Assembly: GCA_944323685.1 (NCBI GenBank)
Contig: CALUTJ010000020.1
Location: forward strand, 1-50,342
DNA from: Candidatus Gastranaerophilales bacterium
GTDB lineage: Bacteria > Cyanobacteriota > Vampirovibrionia > Gastranaerophilales > Gastranaerophilaceae
Reading direction: 5' to 3'
DNA: 50,342 bases
In this document: positions 1-8,930 of the stretch, one piece after another
How positions within the stretch are numbered: position 1 is the first letter of the stretch
How the letters are laid out: each line of letters starts with the position of its first letter
Program-made: the position numbers and the translations under genes
Notes under the pieces: model-generated
Seen by the model: the letters and a program-made list of their open reading frames with translations, nothing else
Databases searched by the model: none
What the model was told of the DNA's origin: nothing

Positions 1-118
1 AATAACACATTACAATTGAATATGATTTAATGTGATCTACAGTCCGTAACAAAAAAGAGGCGGCAGGGACATCCGCCCGAAGTAAGAAGAGTAGCGCTCA
101 CAAGGAGAAAGGTAGAAT

Positions 119-796
119 ATGACTACAAACGCTAAAAGCGCCCAAAAATCTGCCGGAAAAAACAGATTAGGCGTTATCGGTAAAAAATTAGGAATGACTC
201 AAGTCTTTAATGAACACGGACTTGCAATTCCTGTAACAGTTATCAAAGTTGACCCGATGACAGTCACTCAGGTTAAAACTGTTGACTCTGACGGTTACAA
301 TGCAATTCAGGTCGGTTTTGAACCTGCTAAAGAAAAACATCTTTCTAAAGCACAAATCGGTCATTTTGCTAAAAACGGTCTTGATAACTTCAGACATTTG
401 CAGGAATTCAGAGTTGAAAACTCATCAGAATATACAATCGGACAACAAATTGATTTGTCAGTACTCGAAAATGTTGCCAAAGTTGACGTAACAGGCAAAT
501 CAGTAGGTAAAGGTTTCCAGGGTACCGTTAAGAGATGGAACTTCTCAAGAGGACCAATGGGCCACGGTTCTAAAAACCACAGAGAACCCGGTTCAATCGG
601 TGCAGGTACTACTCCGAGCCGTGTAATCAAAGGTAAAAGAATGGCCGGAAACATGGGGAACGAAAAAGTAACTGTTACTAAATTAACGGTTGTTCAGGTA
701 GATAAAGACAGCAACCTGCTTCTGGTTAAAGGTTCCGTACCGGGTCCGGAAGGCAAAATGGTTACAATAGTTCCTTCAAGAGTTAAATGGAATTAG
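119..796 (+). CDS. rplC: 50S ribosomal protein L3
   Basis: L3 binds near the 3' end of 23S rRNA and starts assembly of the large subunit. The signature KKLGMTQVF is at residues 22-30 and the loop GPMGHGSK lies in the second half. The protein has 225 residues; the excess over the usual ~210 is an extra N-terminal stretch of about 17 residues, rich in Ser, Ala and Lys, before LGVIGKK. The ATG follows a purine-rich AAGGAGAAAGG, so I keep this start. It is the first gene in the window; rpsJ (S10) would be expected just upstream, outside it. Confidence 0.97.
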   Translation: MTTNAKSAQKSAGKNRLGVIGKKLGMTQVFNEHGLAIPVTVIKVDPMTVTQVKTVDSDGYNAIQVGFEPAKEKHLSKAQIGHFAKNGLDNFRHLQEFRVENSSEYTIGQQIDLSVLENVAKVDVTGKSVGKGFQGTVKRWNFSRGPMGHGSKNHREPGSIGAGTTPSRVIKGKRMAGNMGNEKVTVTKLTVVQVDKDSNLLLVKGSVPGPEGKMVTIVPSRVKWN

Positions 797-857
797 CGGA
801 ATCTTCGCTTTTATAATAAACAACTCAAACATAACAATTAATTGAGGTTAAAGAAAA

Positions 858-1493
858 ATGACAAAAGAAGTTTCAATATTAAATACAAAAGGAAGTGCAG
901 TAGGACAAATCGCCCTTGACGAAAAAGTCTTCGGCGTTGAACCTAACCTGCATGTTATGCACTTAGCCTTAAGACGCCAGTTGAATAACGGCAGAGCAGG
1001 CACTGCAAGCACTAAAACAAGAGCCGAAGTATCAGGCGGCGGAAGAAAACCCTGGAAACAAAAAGGTACAGGCCGTGCAAGAGCCGGTTCATTAAGATCA
1101 CCTTTGTTTGCAGGCGGCGGCGTTATCTTTGGACCCAAACCAAGAGATTACAGCTTCTCAATGCCTTCCAAAGCAAGAAGATTAGCTCTTAAATCAGCTT
1201 TATCAGCAAGAATCGAAAATACTGTTTTAGTTAAAGATTTCTCTGAAATCAACGAACCTAAAACAAAATTGATGGCTGAAACTCTTAAAGCTCTTAAAGT
1301 TGAAGGTAAAGTTTTAATCATCGCTGACGTTAAAGCAGCAGAAAACGCTTACCTTGAATTAAGCGCAAGAAATTTACCGAATGTAAAAATTATATTACCT
1401 TCTAACCTGAACGTTAAAGATCTGTTAGAAGCAGACAATGTAATTATTACAGAAGCAGCAATAAAAGAAATTACTGAAAGGTTGTCTAAATAA
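858..1493 (+). CDS. rplD: 50S ribosomal protein L4
   Basis: L4 lines the peptide exit tunnel, and in some bacteria it also represses the S10 operon. At 211 residues it has the normal family length. The conserved extended loop with GGGRKPWKQKGTGRARAG is at about residues 55-72, followed by the typical FGPKPRDYS. The start follows a TTGAGGTTAAAG ribosome site. Its stop overlaps the rplW start by one base (TAATG), so translation of the two is probably coupled. Nothing unusual seen. Confidence 0.97.
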   Translation: MTKEVSILNTKGSAVGQIALDEKVFGVEPNLHVMHLALRRQLNNGRAGTASTKTRAEVSGGGRKPWKQKGTGRARAGSLRSPLFAGGGVIFGPKPRDYSFSMPSKARRLALKSALSARIENTVLVKDFSEINEPKTKLMAETLKALKVEGKVLIIADVKAAENAYLELSARNLPNVKIILPSNLNVKDLLEADNVIITEAAIKEITERLSK

Positions 1494-1801
1494 TGAGCAG
1501 CATGAAAAACAATACGGAAAGATTGTACGACATCATTAAAAGACCTATCATCACTGAAAAGTCTATGGAAGCAACTACTTTGCAGCAATACACTTTCGAA
1601 GTTGTAAAAGACGCTACTAAAGTAGAAATTGCTCAAGCTGTCGAACTCGCTTTCCCCGGCAGAAAAGTAAAAAAAGTAAGAACAGTCTATATGCCTTCTC
1701 ACGCAAGACGTGTAGGTTATAGCGCAGGCAGAACTCAATCAGGTAAAAAAGCAATTGTTACCATTGAGGGCGAACCTATCCAAGAATTAATCGGAGCATA
1801 A
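1493..1801 (+). CDS. rplW: 50S ribosomal protein L23
   Basis: L23 sits at the tunnel exit and is the docking site for trigger factor and SRP. The protein has 102 residues and the family motif IKRPIITEKSM near the N-terminus. Two in-frame ATGs are possible, at 1493 (overlapping the rplD stop) and at 1502. I use the first because of the TAATG overlap, but no Shine-Dalgarno separates them clearly. It is followed by a 96-bp gap before rplB in which I see no gene. Confidence 0.96.
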   Translation: MSSMKNNTERLYDIIKRPIITEKSMEATTLQQYTFEVVKDATKVEIAQAVELAFPGRKVKKVRTVYMPSHARRVGYSAGRTQSGKKAIVTIEGEPIQELIGA

Positions 1802-1897
1802 TCGTTTCCGGTTGCAAAGTAACACACAAGACATAACGGTGGCAACAGTTAAATCAGCCGATGGTTATGTAAACCCTAGAAAACAGGAGCAAAGAAA

Positions 1898-2731
1898 ATG
1901 GGTATAAAAATAATAAATCCGACTTCTCCGGGACAAAGAGGGATGACAAAAAGTGATTTTGAAGAAATCACAGCGTCAAAACCCGAAAAATCCTTGTTGA
2001 AGCCAATAAGAAAAACAGCAGGAAGAAATAATACAGGTCGTATTACTTGTCGTCACAAAGGCGGCGGGGTTAAAAAAGCTTACCGTGTAATCGACTTCAA
2101 ACGCGAAAAATTCGGTATTCCTGCTACAGTTAAAACAATCGAATACGATCCTAACAGAAATGTAAGAATTTCTTTAGTATTTTATGCAGACGGTGAAAAA
2201 AGATATATCTTAACACCTCAAGGTTTGAACGTTGGCGACACAATTGTTTCAGGCCCAAATGCAGACATCATTACAGGTAATGCGTTGCCGCTGGAAATGA
2301 TTCCGTTAGGTACAATGGTGCATAACGTAGAAATGATTCCGGGACGTGGTGCAAAATTAGTCAGAACAGCAGGTGCTGCTGCCCAATTAATGGCTAAAGA
2401 AGGCAACTACGTAACAATCAAGTTACCGAGCTCAGAAATGAGAATGATAAGAAAAGAATGCATCGCAACAGTAGGCGTTTTAGGCAATGCCGAACAGAAA
2501 AACATGAAAATCGGTAAAGCCGGACGTAAAAGATACATGGGTATCAGACCTACAGTCCGCGGTGTAACAATGAACCCTTGCGATCACCCTCACGGCGGTG
2601 GTGAAGGTAAAACAGGTCCCGGCGGACACCCGAAAACTCCATGGGGTAAACCGGCTCTTGGTTATAAAACTAGAAAATCTAACAAGCACTCTGACAAATA
2701 TATTGTAAGAGGCAGAAAACGTAATAAGTAA
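1898..2731 (+). CDS. rplB: 50S ribosomal protein L2
   Basis: L2 is a core large-subunit protein needed for subunit joining and for peptidyl transferase activity. At 277 residues it has the full family length. The functionally important C-terminal segment [15 protein letters not shown], with its conserved histidine, is present, and the protein ends in the usual basic RGRKRNK tail. An AACAGGAGCAAAG ribosome site precedes the ATG. rpsS follows after 11 bp, so the two are co-transcribed. Confidence 0.97.
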   Translation: MGIKIINPTSPGQRGMTKSDFEEITASKPEKSLLKPIRKTAGRNNTGRITCRHKGGGVKKAYRVIDFKREKFGIPATVKTIEYDPNRNVRISLVFYADGEKRYILTPQGLNVGDTIVSGPNADIITGNALPLEMIPLGTMVHNVEMIPGRGAKLVRTAGAAAQLMAKEGNYVTIKLPSSEMRMIRKECIATVGVLGNAEQKNMKIGKAGRKRYMGIRPTVRGVTMNPCDHPHGGGEGKTGPGGHPKTPWGKPALGYKTRKSNKHSDKYIVRGRKRNK

Positions 2732-2742
2732 GGAGATAATGA

Positions 2743-3024
2743 ATGGCTCGTTCGCTAAAAAAAGGTCCATTTGTACAAGAATCACTCCAGAAAAAAATCG
2801 CTAAAATGAACGAAGCTGGAGAGAAAAAAGTAATAAAAACTTGGTCAAGAGCATCAATGATTGTACCCGATATGCTCGGACACACAATCGCTGTTCACAA
2901 CGGCAAAAGCCACGTACCGGTTTATGTTACGGAACAAATGGTTGGTCATAAATTAGGTGAATTTGCACCTACAAGGTTATTCAGAGGCCATGCAGGTCAA
3001 GATAAAACAGCTAAAAGGAAGTAA
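2743..3024 (+). CDS. rpsS: 30S ribosomal protein S19
   Basis: S19 lies in the head of the small subunit, where it forms a complex with S13 near the A site. The 93-residue protein starts with the classic [11 protein letters not shown] and has [11 protein letters not shown] near the C-terminus. A strong AAGGAGA sits just before the ATG. It is packed between rplB and rplV with gaps of 11 and 3 bp, as in most S10 operons. Confidence 0.97.
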   Translation: MARSLKKGPFVQESLQKKIAKMNEAGEKKVIKTWSRASMIVPDMLGHTIAVHNGKSHVPVYVTEQMVGHKLGEFAPTRLFRGHAGQDKTAKRK

Positions 3025-3027
3025 ACT

Positions 3028-3369
3028 ATGCAAGAATCAGTGGCAAAACAAACTAATATAAGCATGCCGGCTCGCAAATTACGCAGAGTAATCAACGAGT
3101 TAAGAGGCAAATCTGCTTTAGAAGCAGCTAAAATCTTAAAATTTATGCCATACTTCGCAGCAAGAGTTGTTGAAAAAAACTTGGTTGCAGCAATTGCTAA
3201 TGCTAATGAAAAATTCGGTGCAAATGCTGAAGACCTTAAAATTTCAGAAATTTTTGCTGATGAAAGTAAAACATATAAGAGAGGTAAACCGAGAGCTCAA
3301 GGCAGAATCTACAGAAGACTCAAAAGAACTTCTCATTTAACAGTTAAATTAGCAAGTAGTAAGAATTAA
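3028..3369 (+). CDS. rplV: 50S ribosomal protein L22
   Basis: L22 contacts all 23S rRNA domains, and its beta-hairpin lines the exit tunnel. The protein has 113 residues. The family core [15 protein letters not shown] is near the N-terminus and the basic hairpin with RAQGRIYRR near the C-terminus. The start is 3 bp after the rpsS stop; an AAGGAAG inside the rpsS end serves as ribosome site. Normal length and position. Confidence 0.97.
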   Translation: MQESVAKQTNISMPARKLRRVINELRGKSALEAAKILKFMPYFAARVVEKNLVAAIANANEKFGANAEDLKISEIFADESKTYKRGKPRAQGRIYRRLKRTSHLTVKLASSKN

Positions 3370-3380
3370 GGAGGCTGACC

Positions 3381-4118
3381 TTGGGACAAAAGACACATCC
3401 AAAAGGATTCAGAGTAGGTATAATCGAACCTTGGGAAAGCACATGGTACGCTAAGAGAAAAGATTATCCCGAATTCGTAAAAGAAGACGATAAATTAAGA
3501 AAATATATCAAGAAAAGACTGTATGCAGCAGGCATTTCTAAGATATTAATCGACAGAAAAGCACAAAACCTCAACATCACCGTTGTAACAGCAAAACCCG
3601 GTATCGTTGTAGGCAGAGGCGGTCAGGGTATCGAAGAATTGAGAGCTGACATTGCAAAACTCGTTAACAGAACAGTTTCTATAGACGTGGTTGAAGTTGC
3701 AAGAACAGATGCTGATGCTCAATTGGTAGCAGAAAACATCGCTCTTCAATTAGAAAAACGTATCGCTTTCAGAAGAGCCATGAAACAGTCTATTCAGAGA
3801 ACAATGCGTTCAGGCGTTCAAGGTATCAAAATTATGGTATCAGGTCGTTTGGGCGGTGCCGAAATTGCAAGAAGCGAATGGGTTAAAGAAGGCAGAATTC
3901 CTCTTCAAACACTCAGAGCTGATGTTGATTACGGCTTTGCTGAAGCAGACACTATCATGGGTAAAATCGGCGTAAAAGTTTGGATTTTCAAAGGCAACTT
4001 GATGCCGGGCGAAAAAGCTGATATGAATATCAAATCCAAAAAAGCAGCTGCTAACCATGAAGAAAAACCTGTAGGCGGCAGAAGAAGAAAAAGAAACGCT
4101 GAAGCCGCAGCAGAATAA
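3381..4118 (+). CDS. rpsC: 30S ribosomal protein S3 (TTG start)
   Basis: S3 forms part of the mRNA entry tunnel of the small subunit. The start is TTG: the protein must begin with [10 protein letters not shown], and a perfect AAGGAGG lies seven bases upstream, which settles the choice. The KH RNA-binding motif [15 protein letters not shown] is near residues 72-86, followed by the S3 C-terminal domain. Length is 245 residues, with a Lys/Arg/Ala-rich tail. It sits 11 bp after rplV. Confidence 0.96.
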   Translation: MGQKTHPKGFRVGIIEPWESTWYAKRKDYPEFVKEDDKLRKYIKKRLYAAGISKILIDRKAQNLNITVVTAKPGIVVGRGGQGIEELRADIAKLVNRTVSIDVVEVARTDADAQLVAENIALQLEKRIAFRRAMKQSIQRTMRSGVQGIKIMVSGRLGGAEIARSEWVKEGRIPLQTLRADVDYGFAEADTIMGKIGVKVWIFKGNLMPGEKADMNIKSKKAAANHEEKPVGGRRRKRNAEAAAE

Positions 4119-4159
4119 TAGTTAATTAATACAAAACAATAATTAGGAGCGACACTAAA

Positions 4160-4579
4160 ATGTTAATGCCCAAAAAAACAAAATATCGTAAAAAAATGAA
4201 AGGCAGAATGAAAGGCCATGAAACAAGAGGCACCAAACTCGAATTTGGTAACTTCGGTCTTATCGCCTGCGATCCTGCCTGGATTACATCAAGACAAATA
4301 GAAGCCGCAAGACGTGCGATGACTCGTAACATCAAAAGAGGCGGTAATGTTTGGATTAAAATCTTCCCGGATAAACCTATCACTGCAAAACCTGCCGAAA
4401 CTCGTATGGGTAAAGGTAAAGGTAACCCCGAATACTGGGTTGCGGTTGTTAAACCGGGCAGAGTTCTCTTTGAACTTGAATTCCCTCAAAGAGATGTTGC
4501 TGTCGAATCACTTAAATTAGCAGCACAAAAGCTTCCTATCAGAGTTAAAATTATTGAAAAAGAAGCTTCTGAAGCTTAA
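4160..4579 (+). CDS. rplP: 50S ribosomal protein L16
   Basis: L16 organises the A-site region of the large subunit. The 139-residue protein starts [12 protein letters not shown], matching the usual MLxPKRTKFRK pattern. That is why the ATG at 4160 is preferred over the one two codons later; TAGGAGCG lies upstream. [16 protein letters not shown] is the conserved core. It belongs to the standard rpsC-rplP-rpmC-rpsQ order. Confidence 0.97.
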   Translation: MLMPKKTKYRKKMKGRMKGHETRGTKLEFGNFGLIACDPAWITSRQIEAARRAMTRNIKRGGNVWIKIFPDKPITAKPAETRMGKGKGNPEYWVAVVKPGRVLFELEFPQRDVAVESLKLAAQKLPIRVKIIEKEASEA

Positions 4580-4619
4580 GAAAGTGAATAATTACCAATC
4601 GTAATTAAAGGAAAAAACA

Positions 4620-4814
4620 ATGAAATTACAAGAACTTAAAGAAAAATCAATAGATGAGCTTAATACGTTGATTAACGACACTAAAAAGCAGCTTTTTGAT
4701 TTAAGATTGCAAAAATCTTTGCAGAAACTTGAAAACACTGCTCAAATTCGTAAGTTAAAAACCGTTATAGCTCAAGCTAAAACGTTAATTAAAGAAAAGT
4801 CAGAGGTAAAATAA
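4620..4814 (+). CDS. rpmC: 50S ribosomal protein L29
   Basis: L29 is a small two-helix protein next to L23 at the tunnel exit. The 64-residue sequence begins MKLQELKEKSIDEL and contains the typical LFDLRLQKSLQKLENTAQI helix. An AAAGGAAAA ribosome site precedes it. Only one base separates its stop from the rpsQ start, so the two are surely one mRNA. Confidence 0.95.
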   Translation: MKLQELKEKSIDELNTLINDTKKQLFDLRLQKSLQKLENTAQIRKLKTVIAQAKTLIKEKSEVK

Positions 4815-4815
4815 G

Positions 4816-5061
4816 ATGCCGAAGAAAGAAAAACAAGGTGTTGTTGTAAGCAACAAAATGGACAAAACAGCTGTTATTCAAGTAGCTGAATATAATAAAC
4901 ACCCTAAATACCACAAAATCATCGAAACTCACAAAAAATACAAAGCACATGATGCTCAAAACGAATGTGCAGTTGGTGATGTTGTAAGAATCGTTGAATC
5001 TAAACCAATTTCTTCAGACAAACGCTGGGTTATCTCAGAAATAGTTGAAAAGGCTAACTAG
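4816..5061 (+). CDS. rpsQ: 30S ribosomal protein S17
   Basis: S17 is an OB-fold protein that binds 16S rRNA early in 30S assembly. The 81-residue sequence carries the family features GVVVSNKMDKTAVI and HPKYHKIIETHKKYKAHD, then a VRIVESKPIS strand. It follows rpmC by one base. The 89-bp gap behind it holds a perfect A/T palindrome (see 5096-5114). Confidence 0.96.
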   Translation: MPKKEKQGVVVSNKMDKTAVIQVAEYNKHPKYHKIIETHKKYKAHDAQNECAVGDVVRIVESKPISSDKRWVISEIVEKAN

Positions 5062-5095
5062 TTTAGGGTCAGGTTCTTATTTAAGGGACTTAACT

Positions 5096-5114
5096 GTCAA
5101 AAAAATTTTTTGAC
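5096..5114. repeat. perfect 19-bp palindrome between rpsQ and rplN
   Basis: The sequence reads GTC, seven A, six T, GAC: two 9-base arms around one central base. It lies in the only sizeable gap between rpsQ and rplN. In RNA it would form a weak A-U hairpin. No U-tract follows, so it is not a classic terminator. It could be an mRNA processing or stability element, or a protein site; its function is unknown. Confidence 0.5.
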
Positions 5115-5150
5115 GGGATTTCTTAAACAATAGAAATAAAGGAAAAGACA

Positions 5151-5519
5151 ATGATACAAAATGAAACCAGATTAGTAGTGGCTGACAATACAGGGGCAAA
5201 AGAGCTTCTTGTTATCCGTGTAATGGGCAGTTCAAACAAAAAATATGCTCACGTGGGTGACGTTGTTGTTGCAGCTGTAAAAGATGCTACACCTAATATG
5301 GCTGTTAAAAAATCTGATGTAGTTAAAGCGGTTATTGTCAGAACAAAAGCTGATATTAAACGTGCTGACGGTTCCGTAATCAGATTTGATGAAAATGCAG
5401 CCGTAATTATCAACAAAGACGGCAACCCGAGAGGAACCCGTGTATTCGGGCCTGTTGCACGTGAGTTAAGAGATAAAAACTTCATGAAGATTATCTCTCT
5501 TGCACCGGAAGTTATTTAA
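5151..5519 (+). CDS. rplN: 50S ribosomal protein L14
   Basis: L14 forms an intersubunit bridge and is the docking site of RsfS. Its 122 residues are exactly the family length. It opens [19 protein letters not shown] and ends with [13 protein letters not shown] followed by [11 protein letters not shown], both typical. An AAAGGAAAAG ribosome site lies upstream. A 145-bp structured gap separates it from rplX. Confidence 0.97.
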   Translation: MIQNETRLVVADNTGAKELLVIRVMGSSNKKYAHVGDVVVAAVKDATPNMAVKKSDVVKAVIVRTKADIKRADGSVIRFDENAAVIINKDGNPRGTRVFGPVARELRDKNFMKIISLAPEVI

Positions 5520-5664
5520 GGTGTGTGAAACCCGTCGGGGTTCGAAAACTCGAAGTCCGGAGGGTGTAACCGTTCCAACCCGCCGTTGTGACGGAGCGCA
5601 AGCGAAGGAACGAACAAATCTTTGATTTGACAGGCGGATAAACAACTTAATTAAGGAAAGAACA
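5520..5664. repeat. structured GC-richer spacer between rplN and rplX
   Basis: This 145-bp gap is much richer in G+C than the surrounding genes and is full of short inverted repeats: AACCC/GGGTT, TTCGA/TCGAA, CCG/CGG and CGTTCC/GGAACG. It begins directly after the rplN stop. It resembles in style, but not in sequence, the repeat elements found directly after the rpsK and rpsM stops (48155 and 48734). The last ~20 bases carry the rplX ribosome site TTAAGGAAAG. No gene is seen in it. Confidence 0.5.
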
Positions 5665-6015
5665 ATGAGAAACACTAAAAAACAAATAGAAAAACATGAC
5701 TTGCACGTTAAAGCCGGTGACCGTGTTATCTTGACATCAGGTAAAGATAAAGGCAAAATCGGCAACGTCAAAAAAGTCATTGCATCTGAAAACAAAATCA
5801 TCGTTGAAGGTGCAAATATGGTAACAAAAGCGCAAAAACCTAACCCGATGGCAGGTATACAGGGCGGTTTGAATAAAATCGAAGCTCCTGTTGATGCATC
5901 AAAAGTTATGGTTTATTGTATGGCTTGCGAAAAAGCTACAAGAGTAAAACATGAAATTGTAGACGGAAAAAAAGTACGCGTTTGCAAAAAATGCGGCGAA
6001 CAAATTGACGACTAA
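5665..6015 (+). CDS. rplX: 50S ribosomal protein L24
   Basis: L24 starts assembly of the large subunit. The 116-residue protein has an N-terminal KOW motif, seen as KAGDRVILTSGKDKGKIGNV. The C-terminal half carries four cysteines as YCMACEK and VCKKCGEQ, the zinc-ribbon-like form found in many bacterial L24 proteins. The ATG follows TTAAGGAAAG. Co-transcription with rplN is likely despite the 145-bp gap. Confidence 0.96.
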   Translation: MRNTKKQIEKHDLHVKAGDRVILTSGKDKGKIGNVKKVIASENKIIVEGANMVTKAQKPNPMAGIQGGLNKIEAPVDASKVMVYCMACEKATRVKHEIVDGKKVRVCKKCGEQIDD

Positions 6016-6098
6016 TTACTAAAGTATGGGTGCCTTGTTATACATAAATAATATGTTTGTGGCATAATGAAGGTACATTCTGCGAAAAGGAAAGAAAA

Positions 6099-6662
6099 AT
6101 GACAACATTAACTAAAGACTTAAAAGTAAGATACGAAGAAGAAGTAAAAGAATCTTTAAAATCACAATTCGGTTACGAAAACGTTAACCAGATTCCTAAA
6201 TTGAATAAAATCGTTATCAATATGGGTGTTGGCGAAGCTTGCCACAACTCAAAATTAGCTGAAACAATCGTAAAACAGTTGACAAAAATTGCAGGTCAAA
6301 AAGCTGTTATCACTAAGGCTAAACATTCAATTTCTTCTTTCAAATTGAGAGAAGGTATGCCGGTTGGTTGTATGGTTACACTCCGCGGCGAAAGAATGTA
6401 TGACTTTTTGCAAAAACTCATCTGCGTAGTTTTACCCAGAATCCGTGACTTCAGAGGTATTTCATCTAAAAGTTTCGACGGCAGAGGCAACTACACATTA
6501 GGTTTGAAGGAACAGACACTGTTTCCTGAAATTTCTTACGACGAAGTTGATGCAGTATTCGGCATGAACATTTCTATCATCACTACTGCAAAAACAGACG
6601 AAGAAGCAAGAGCGTTGCTTGCTGATTTGGGTATGCCGTTTAAGAAAAAATCACACGCTTAA
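6099..6662 (+). CDS. rplE: 50S ribosomal protein L5
   Basis: L5 holds 5S rRNA in the central protuberance. The reading frame is open from 6057, but the start at 6099 is right: AAAGGAAAG lies six bases before that ATG, and the protein then has 187 residues, close to the family length of about 180. [18 protein letters not shown] and [15 protein letters not shown] are signature stretches, and the end [11 protein letters not shown] is typical. Confidence 0.97.
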   Translation: MTTLTKDLKVRYEEEVKESLKSQFGYENVNQIPKLNKIVINMGVGEACHNSKLAETIVKQLTKIAGQKAVITKAKHSISSFKLREGMPVGCMVTLRGERMYDFLQKLICVVLPRIRDFRGISSKSFDGRGNYTLGLKEQTLFPEISYDEVDAVFGMNISIITTAKTDEEARALLADLGMPFKKKSHA

Positions 6663-6712
6663 TAAATTAAAACGAAAAAAATCAATGCAATTTGCATAAA
6701 AAGGAGATAATC

Positions 6713-6919
6713 GTGGCTAAAAAATCAATGATAGCTAAAGAACAAAGAAGAGAATTACTTGTATCAAAAGGTAAATACCCTAAAGTAAGACTCCATAACA
6801 GATGTTCTATATGCGGACGTCCTCACGGATACCACAGAGATTTCGGTCTTTGCAGAATCTGTTTGAGAAAAATGGCTCATGAAGGTTTGTTACCCGGTGT
6901 AGTTAAAGCAAGCTGGTAA
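6713..6919 (+). CDS. rpsN: 30S ribosomal protein S14, zinc-binding type (GTG start)
   Basis: S14 is placed late in the head of the 30S subunit. The start is GTG at 6713: AAAAGGAGATAATC lies directly before it, and the protein then begins with the expected [12 protein letters not shown]. An in-frame ATG at 6692 lies upstream of this ribosome site and is rejected. The 68-residue form has two CxxC pairs (C31/C34 and C47/C50), the zinc-binding type of S14. Confidence 0.95.
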   Translation: MAKKSMIAKEQRRELLVSKGKYPKVRLHNRCSICGRPHGYHRDFGLCRICLRKMAHEGLLPGVVKASW

Positions 6920-7053
6920 TTTCCTAATTGCCAAATGCTTTTACTATACTGCCTGACAATCTTTATAAAAAGCCAAGGCGCTTAAGCCGGGCAAAATTAG
7001 CTGAAGCGCCGGAAAATATAAATTGTTCAAGTAAGTAGTAAAGGAAAATAAAT

Positions 7054-7449
7054 ATGTTTACAGATCCAATAGCAGATATGCTGACAAGAATCAGAAACGC
7101 TAACATCGTTTCTCATCCGGAAGTTGAAATGCCCTCTTCCAAATTGAAACTGGAACTCGCTAAAGTTCTTAAAGAAGAAGGTTACATCACCGATTACACA
7201 GAAAAAGAAGTCGGCAAATTCAAAGTTTTGTCAATCACTTTGAAATATGATGAAAGAAACAAACCCGTTATTTCTAACTTAAAAAGAATTTCTAAAACAG
7301 GTTTGAGAGTATATTCAAAAGCAAAAGATCTTCCGCAGGTATTCGGCGGCTTAGGTATCGCAATCATTTCTACAAGCAAAGGTCTTATGACTGACAGAAA
7401 AGCAAGAAAAGAAAACCTCGGCGGCGAAGTTCTTTGCTATGTATGGTAA
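7054..7449 (+). CDS. rpsH: 30S ribosomal protein S8
   Basis: S8 binds the central domain of 16S rRNA, and in some bacteria its own mRNA. The 131-residue protein begins with the classic [13 protein letters not shown] and ends with GGEVLCYVW. The 134-bp gap upstream contains a seven-pair hairpin (GGCGCTT/AAGCGCC, 6977-7010) that might be a regulatory or processing element. An AAAGGAAAA site precedes the ATG. Confidence 0.97.
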   Translation: MFTDPIADMLTRIRNANIVSHPEVEMPSSKLKLELAKVLKEEGYITDYTEKEVGKFKVLSITLKYDERNKPVISNLKRISKTGLRVYSKAKDLPQVFGGLGIAIISTSKGLMTDRKARKENLGGEVLCYVW

Positions 7450-7518
7450 TCCTTAAATTTTTATTTTTAACGGATTATAAATAAAAAGATATTAATAATT
7501 AAAATTGGAGATAAAAAA

Positions 7519-8061
7519 ATGTCACGTATAGGTAAAAAACCTGTTATTATACCGGACGGCGTTGAAGTAAAAATTGAAGATCACGTTTTAACTGCTAAAG
7601 GACCTTTGGGTACAGAAACAGTTGAGTTTCGTCCGGAAATTTCAGTAAAAATCGAAAATAATGAAATCATCGTTGATGTTCACAATCACGAAGACAGAAA
7701 ATCCAGAGCACTCTGGGGCTTAACAAGAACATTAATCCACAATGCTGTTGACGGCGTAAAAACAGGATTCACTAAAAAATTAGAAATCCAGGGCGTCGGC
7801 TACAGAGCTAACATGGAAGGTTCTAACCTTAACTTAGTATTAGGTTATTCTCACCCGATTTTGATTACTCCTCCGGAAGGCATTAAAATCGCTGTTGAAG
7901 CTAACACAAAAATCACTGTATCAGGTTCTAACAAACAACTCGTTGGTGACGTTGCAGCCGAAATCAGAGGCAAACGTCCGCCTGAAGTTTACAAAGGAAA
8001 AGGTGTTAGATACGAAGGCGAATACGTAAGACGTAAAGCCGGTAAAACAGGTAAGAAGTAA
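7519..8061 (+). CDS. rplF: 50S ribosomal protein L6
   Basis: L6 lies near the GTPase centre of the large subunit. At 180 residues it has the family length, with MSRIGKKPV at the start and the conserved KRPPEVYKGKGVRYEGE near the end. TTGGAGAT precedes the ATG. It is followed after 10 bp by a gene of unknown function, not by rplR as is usual. Confidence 0.97.
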   Translation: MSRIGKKPVIIPDGVEVKIEDHVLTAKGPLGTETVEFRPEISVKIENNEIIVDVHNHEDRKSRALWGLTRTLIHNAVDGVKTGFTKKLEIQGVGYRANMEGSNLNLVLGYSHPILITPPEGIKIAVEANTKITVSGSNKQLVGDVAAEIRGKRPPEVYKGKGVRYEGEYVRRKAGKTGKK

Positions 8062-8071
8062 GGCTAAGTAA

Positions 8072-8392
8072 ATGAGTATAAATCCTGTATCATTCGGTAA
8101 AATAGTTGTAATTCGCTACAAAAAAGGTGATAATACAACTCAGGAACAGCTCGATAATCGTATGGCCGTAGACACACGTAAATTGTTTAACGGTAACCAT
8201 GATAAAACAATCAAAAAAATCGAAACCAGCAACGAATTGTGTCCTGATGCCCGTTTGCGTATATCTCAAAACGGAATAAGATTTTTTACCGATAACTCAT
8301 ACAAGGAATACTCAATGCTTAAAAGAATTAGCGAAAGTGCTGCAGAACAATATGCAGACAAAGAAGCAATTCGTTTATTTATTGAAGTATAA
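8072..8392 (+). CDS. hypothetical protein inserted between rplF and rplR
   Basis: I do not recognise this 106-residue protein. It begins MSINPVSFGK; an N-terminal NPxSFG signature occurs in many uncharacterised proteins of gut Gastranaerophilales (from memory, not searched). The middle is charged, with two Cys-free basic stretches and no signal peptide or membrane segment, so it is probably cytoplasmic. It starts 10 bp after rplF and runs in the operon direction, 86 bp before rplR, so it should be co-transcribed with ribosomal genes. Its codon use looks like its neighbours. It could be a ribosome-associated factor or simply a tolerated insertion. Confidence 0.7.
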   Translation: MSINPVSFGKIVVIRYKKGDNTTQEQLDNRMAVDTRKLFNGNHDKTIKKIETSNELCPDARLRISQNGIRFFTDNSYKEYSMLKRISESAAEQYADKEAIRLFIEV

Positions 8393-8478
8393 TTAGTAAA
8401 AGCCGGCATAAGCCCTTATAGATATTTTGAATGAAATCAAAATTCCAAGTAAGAAGGCTTCGGTGAAAGGAAAGAAAA

Positions 8479-8847
8479 ATGATTAAAACAAGAAACAGAA
8501 AAGAACAAGTTAGAAAAAGACACCAGCGTGTAAGAACAAAAATCTTCGGTACTGCTGAATCTCCGAGATTGGCTGTTTACAGAAGTACAAAACACATTTA
8601 CGCTCAGTTGATTGACGACGTAAATAAAGTTACACTTTGCTCTGCTTCTTCTATTGACAAAGACCTGAGAGAAAAACTCGCTCACGGCGGTAACGTAGAA
8701 GCAGCAAAAGTAGTTGGTGAAGCTATTGCTAAGAAAGCTTTAAAAGCAGGCGTTAAAGAATGCGTCTTTGACAGAGGCGGATTCCTTTATCACGGCAGAG
8801 TATCCGCTCTTGCTGACGCAGCCAGAGAAGCAGGCTTAGACTTCTAA
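8479..8847 (+). CDS. rplR: 50S ribosomal protein L18
   Basis: L18 binds 5S rRNA together with L5. The 122-residue protein has the usual basic start ([13 protein letters not shown]), the [16 protein letters not shown] core and a [23 protein letters not shown] end. AAAGGAAAG precedes the ATG. In most bacteria rpsE follows directly; here the block ends with an intrinsic terminator 30 bp downstream. Confidence 0.97.
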   Translation: MIKTRNRKEQVRKRHQRVRTKIFGTAESPRLAVYRSTKHIYAQLIDDVNKVTLCSASSIDKDLREKLAHGGNVEAAKVVGEAIAKKALKAGVKECVFDRGGFLYHGRVSALADAAREAGLDF

Positions 8848-8870
8848 TTTATAAAATATTCGCAACCCGA

Positions 8871-8917
8871 AAAAAGACCTTCCTGAATTTACATTCAAGG
8901 AAGGTTCTTTTTTATTA
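8871..8917. terminator. bidirectional intrinsic terminator, rplR / lemA
   Basis: The inverted repeat GACCTTCCTGAAT / ATTCAAGGAAGGTTC has one bulged base and a 4-base loop. It is flanked by an A-run on the left and a T-run on the right. It lies between two convergent genes, so it can serve both. It is the 3' end of the S10/spc-type operon in this genome. Confidence 0.9.
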
Positions 8918-8930
8918 TTTATAAATATTT

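Noticed and set aside
188-654. Open frames antisense and in other frames over rplC, and similar ones over other ribosomal genes
   Set aside because: They are shadows of strongly conserved genes; the Cys/Ser/Phe-rich products come from reading codon-biased DNA in the wrong frame.
6928-6950. Possible promoter before rpsH (TTGCCA and TATACT)
   Set aside because: The spacer is only 11 bp, far too short, and rpsH lies inside a co-directional operon.
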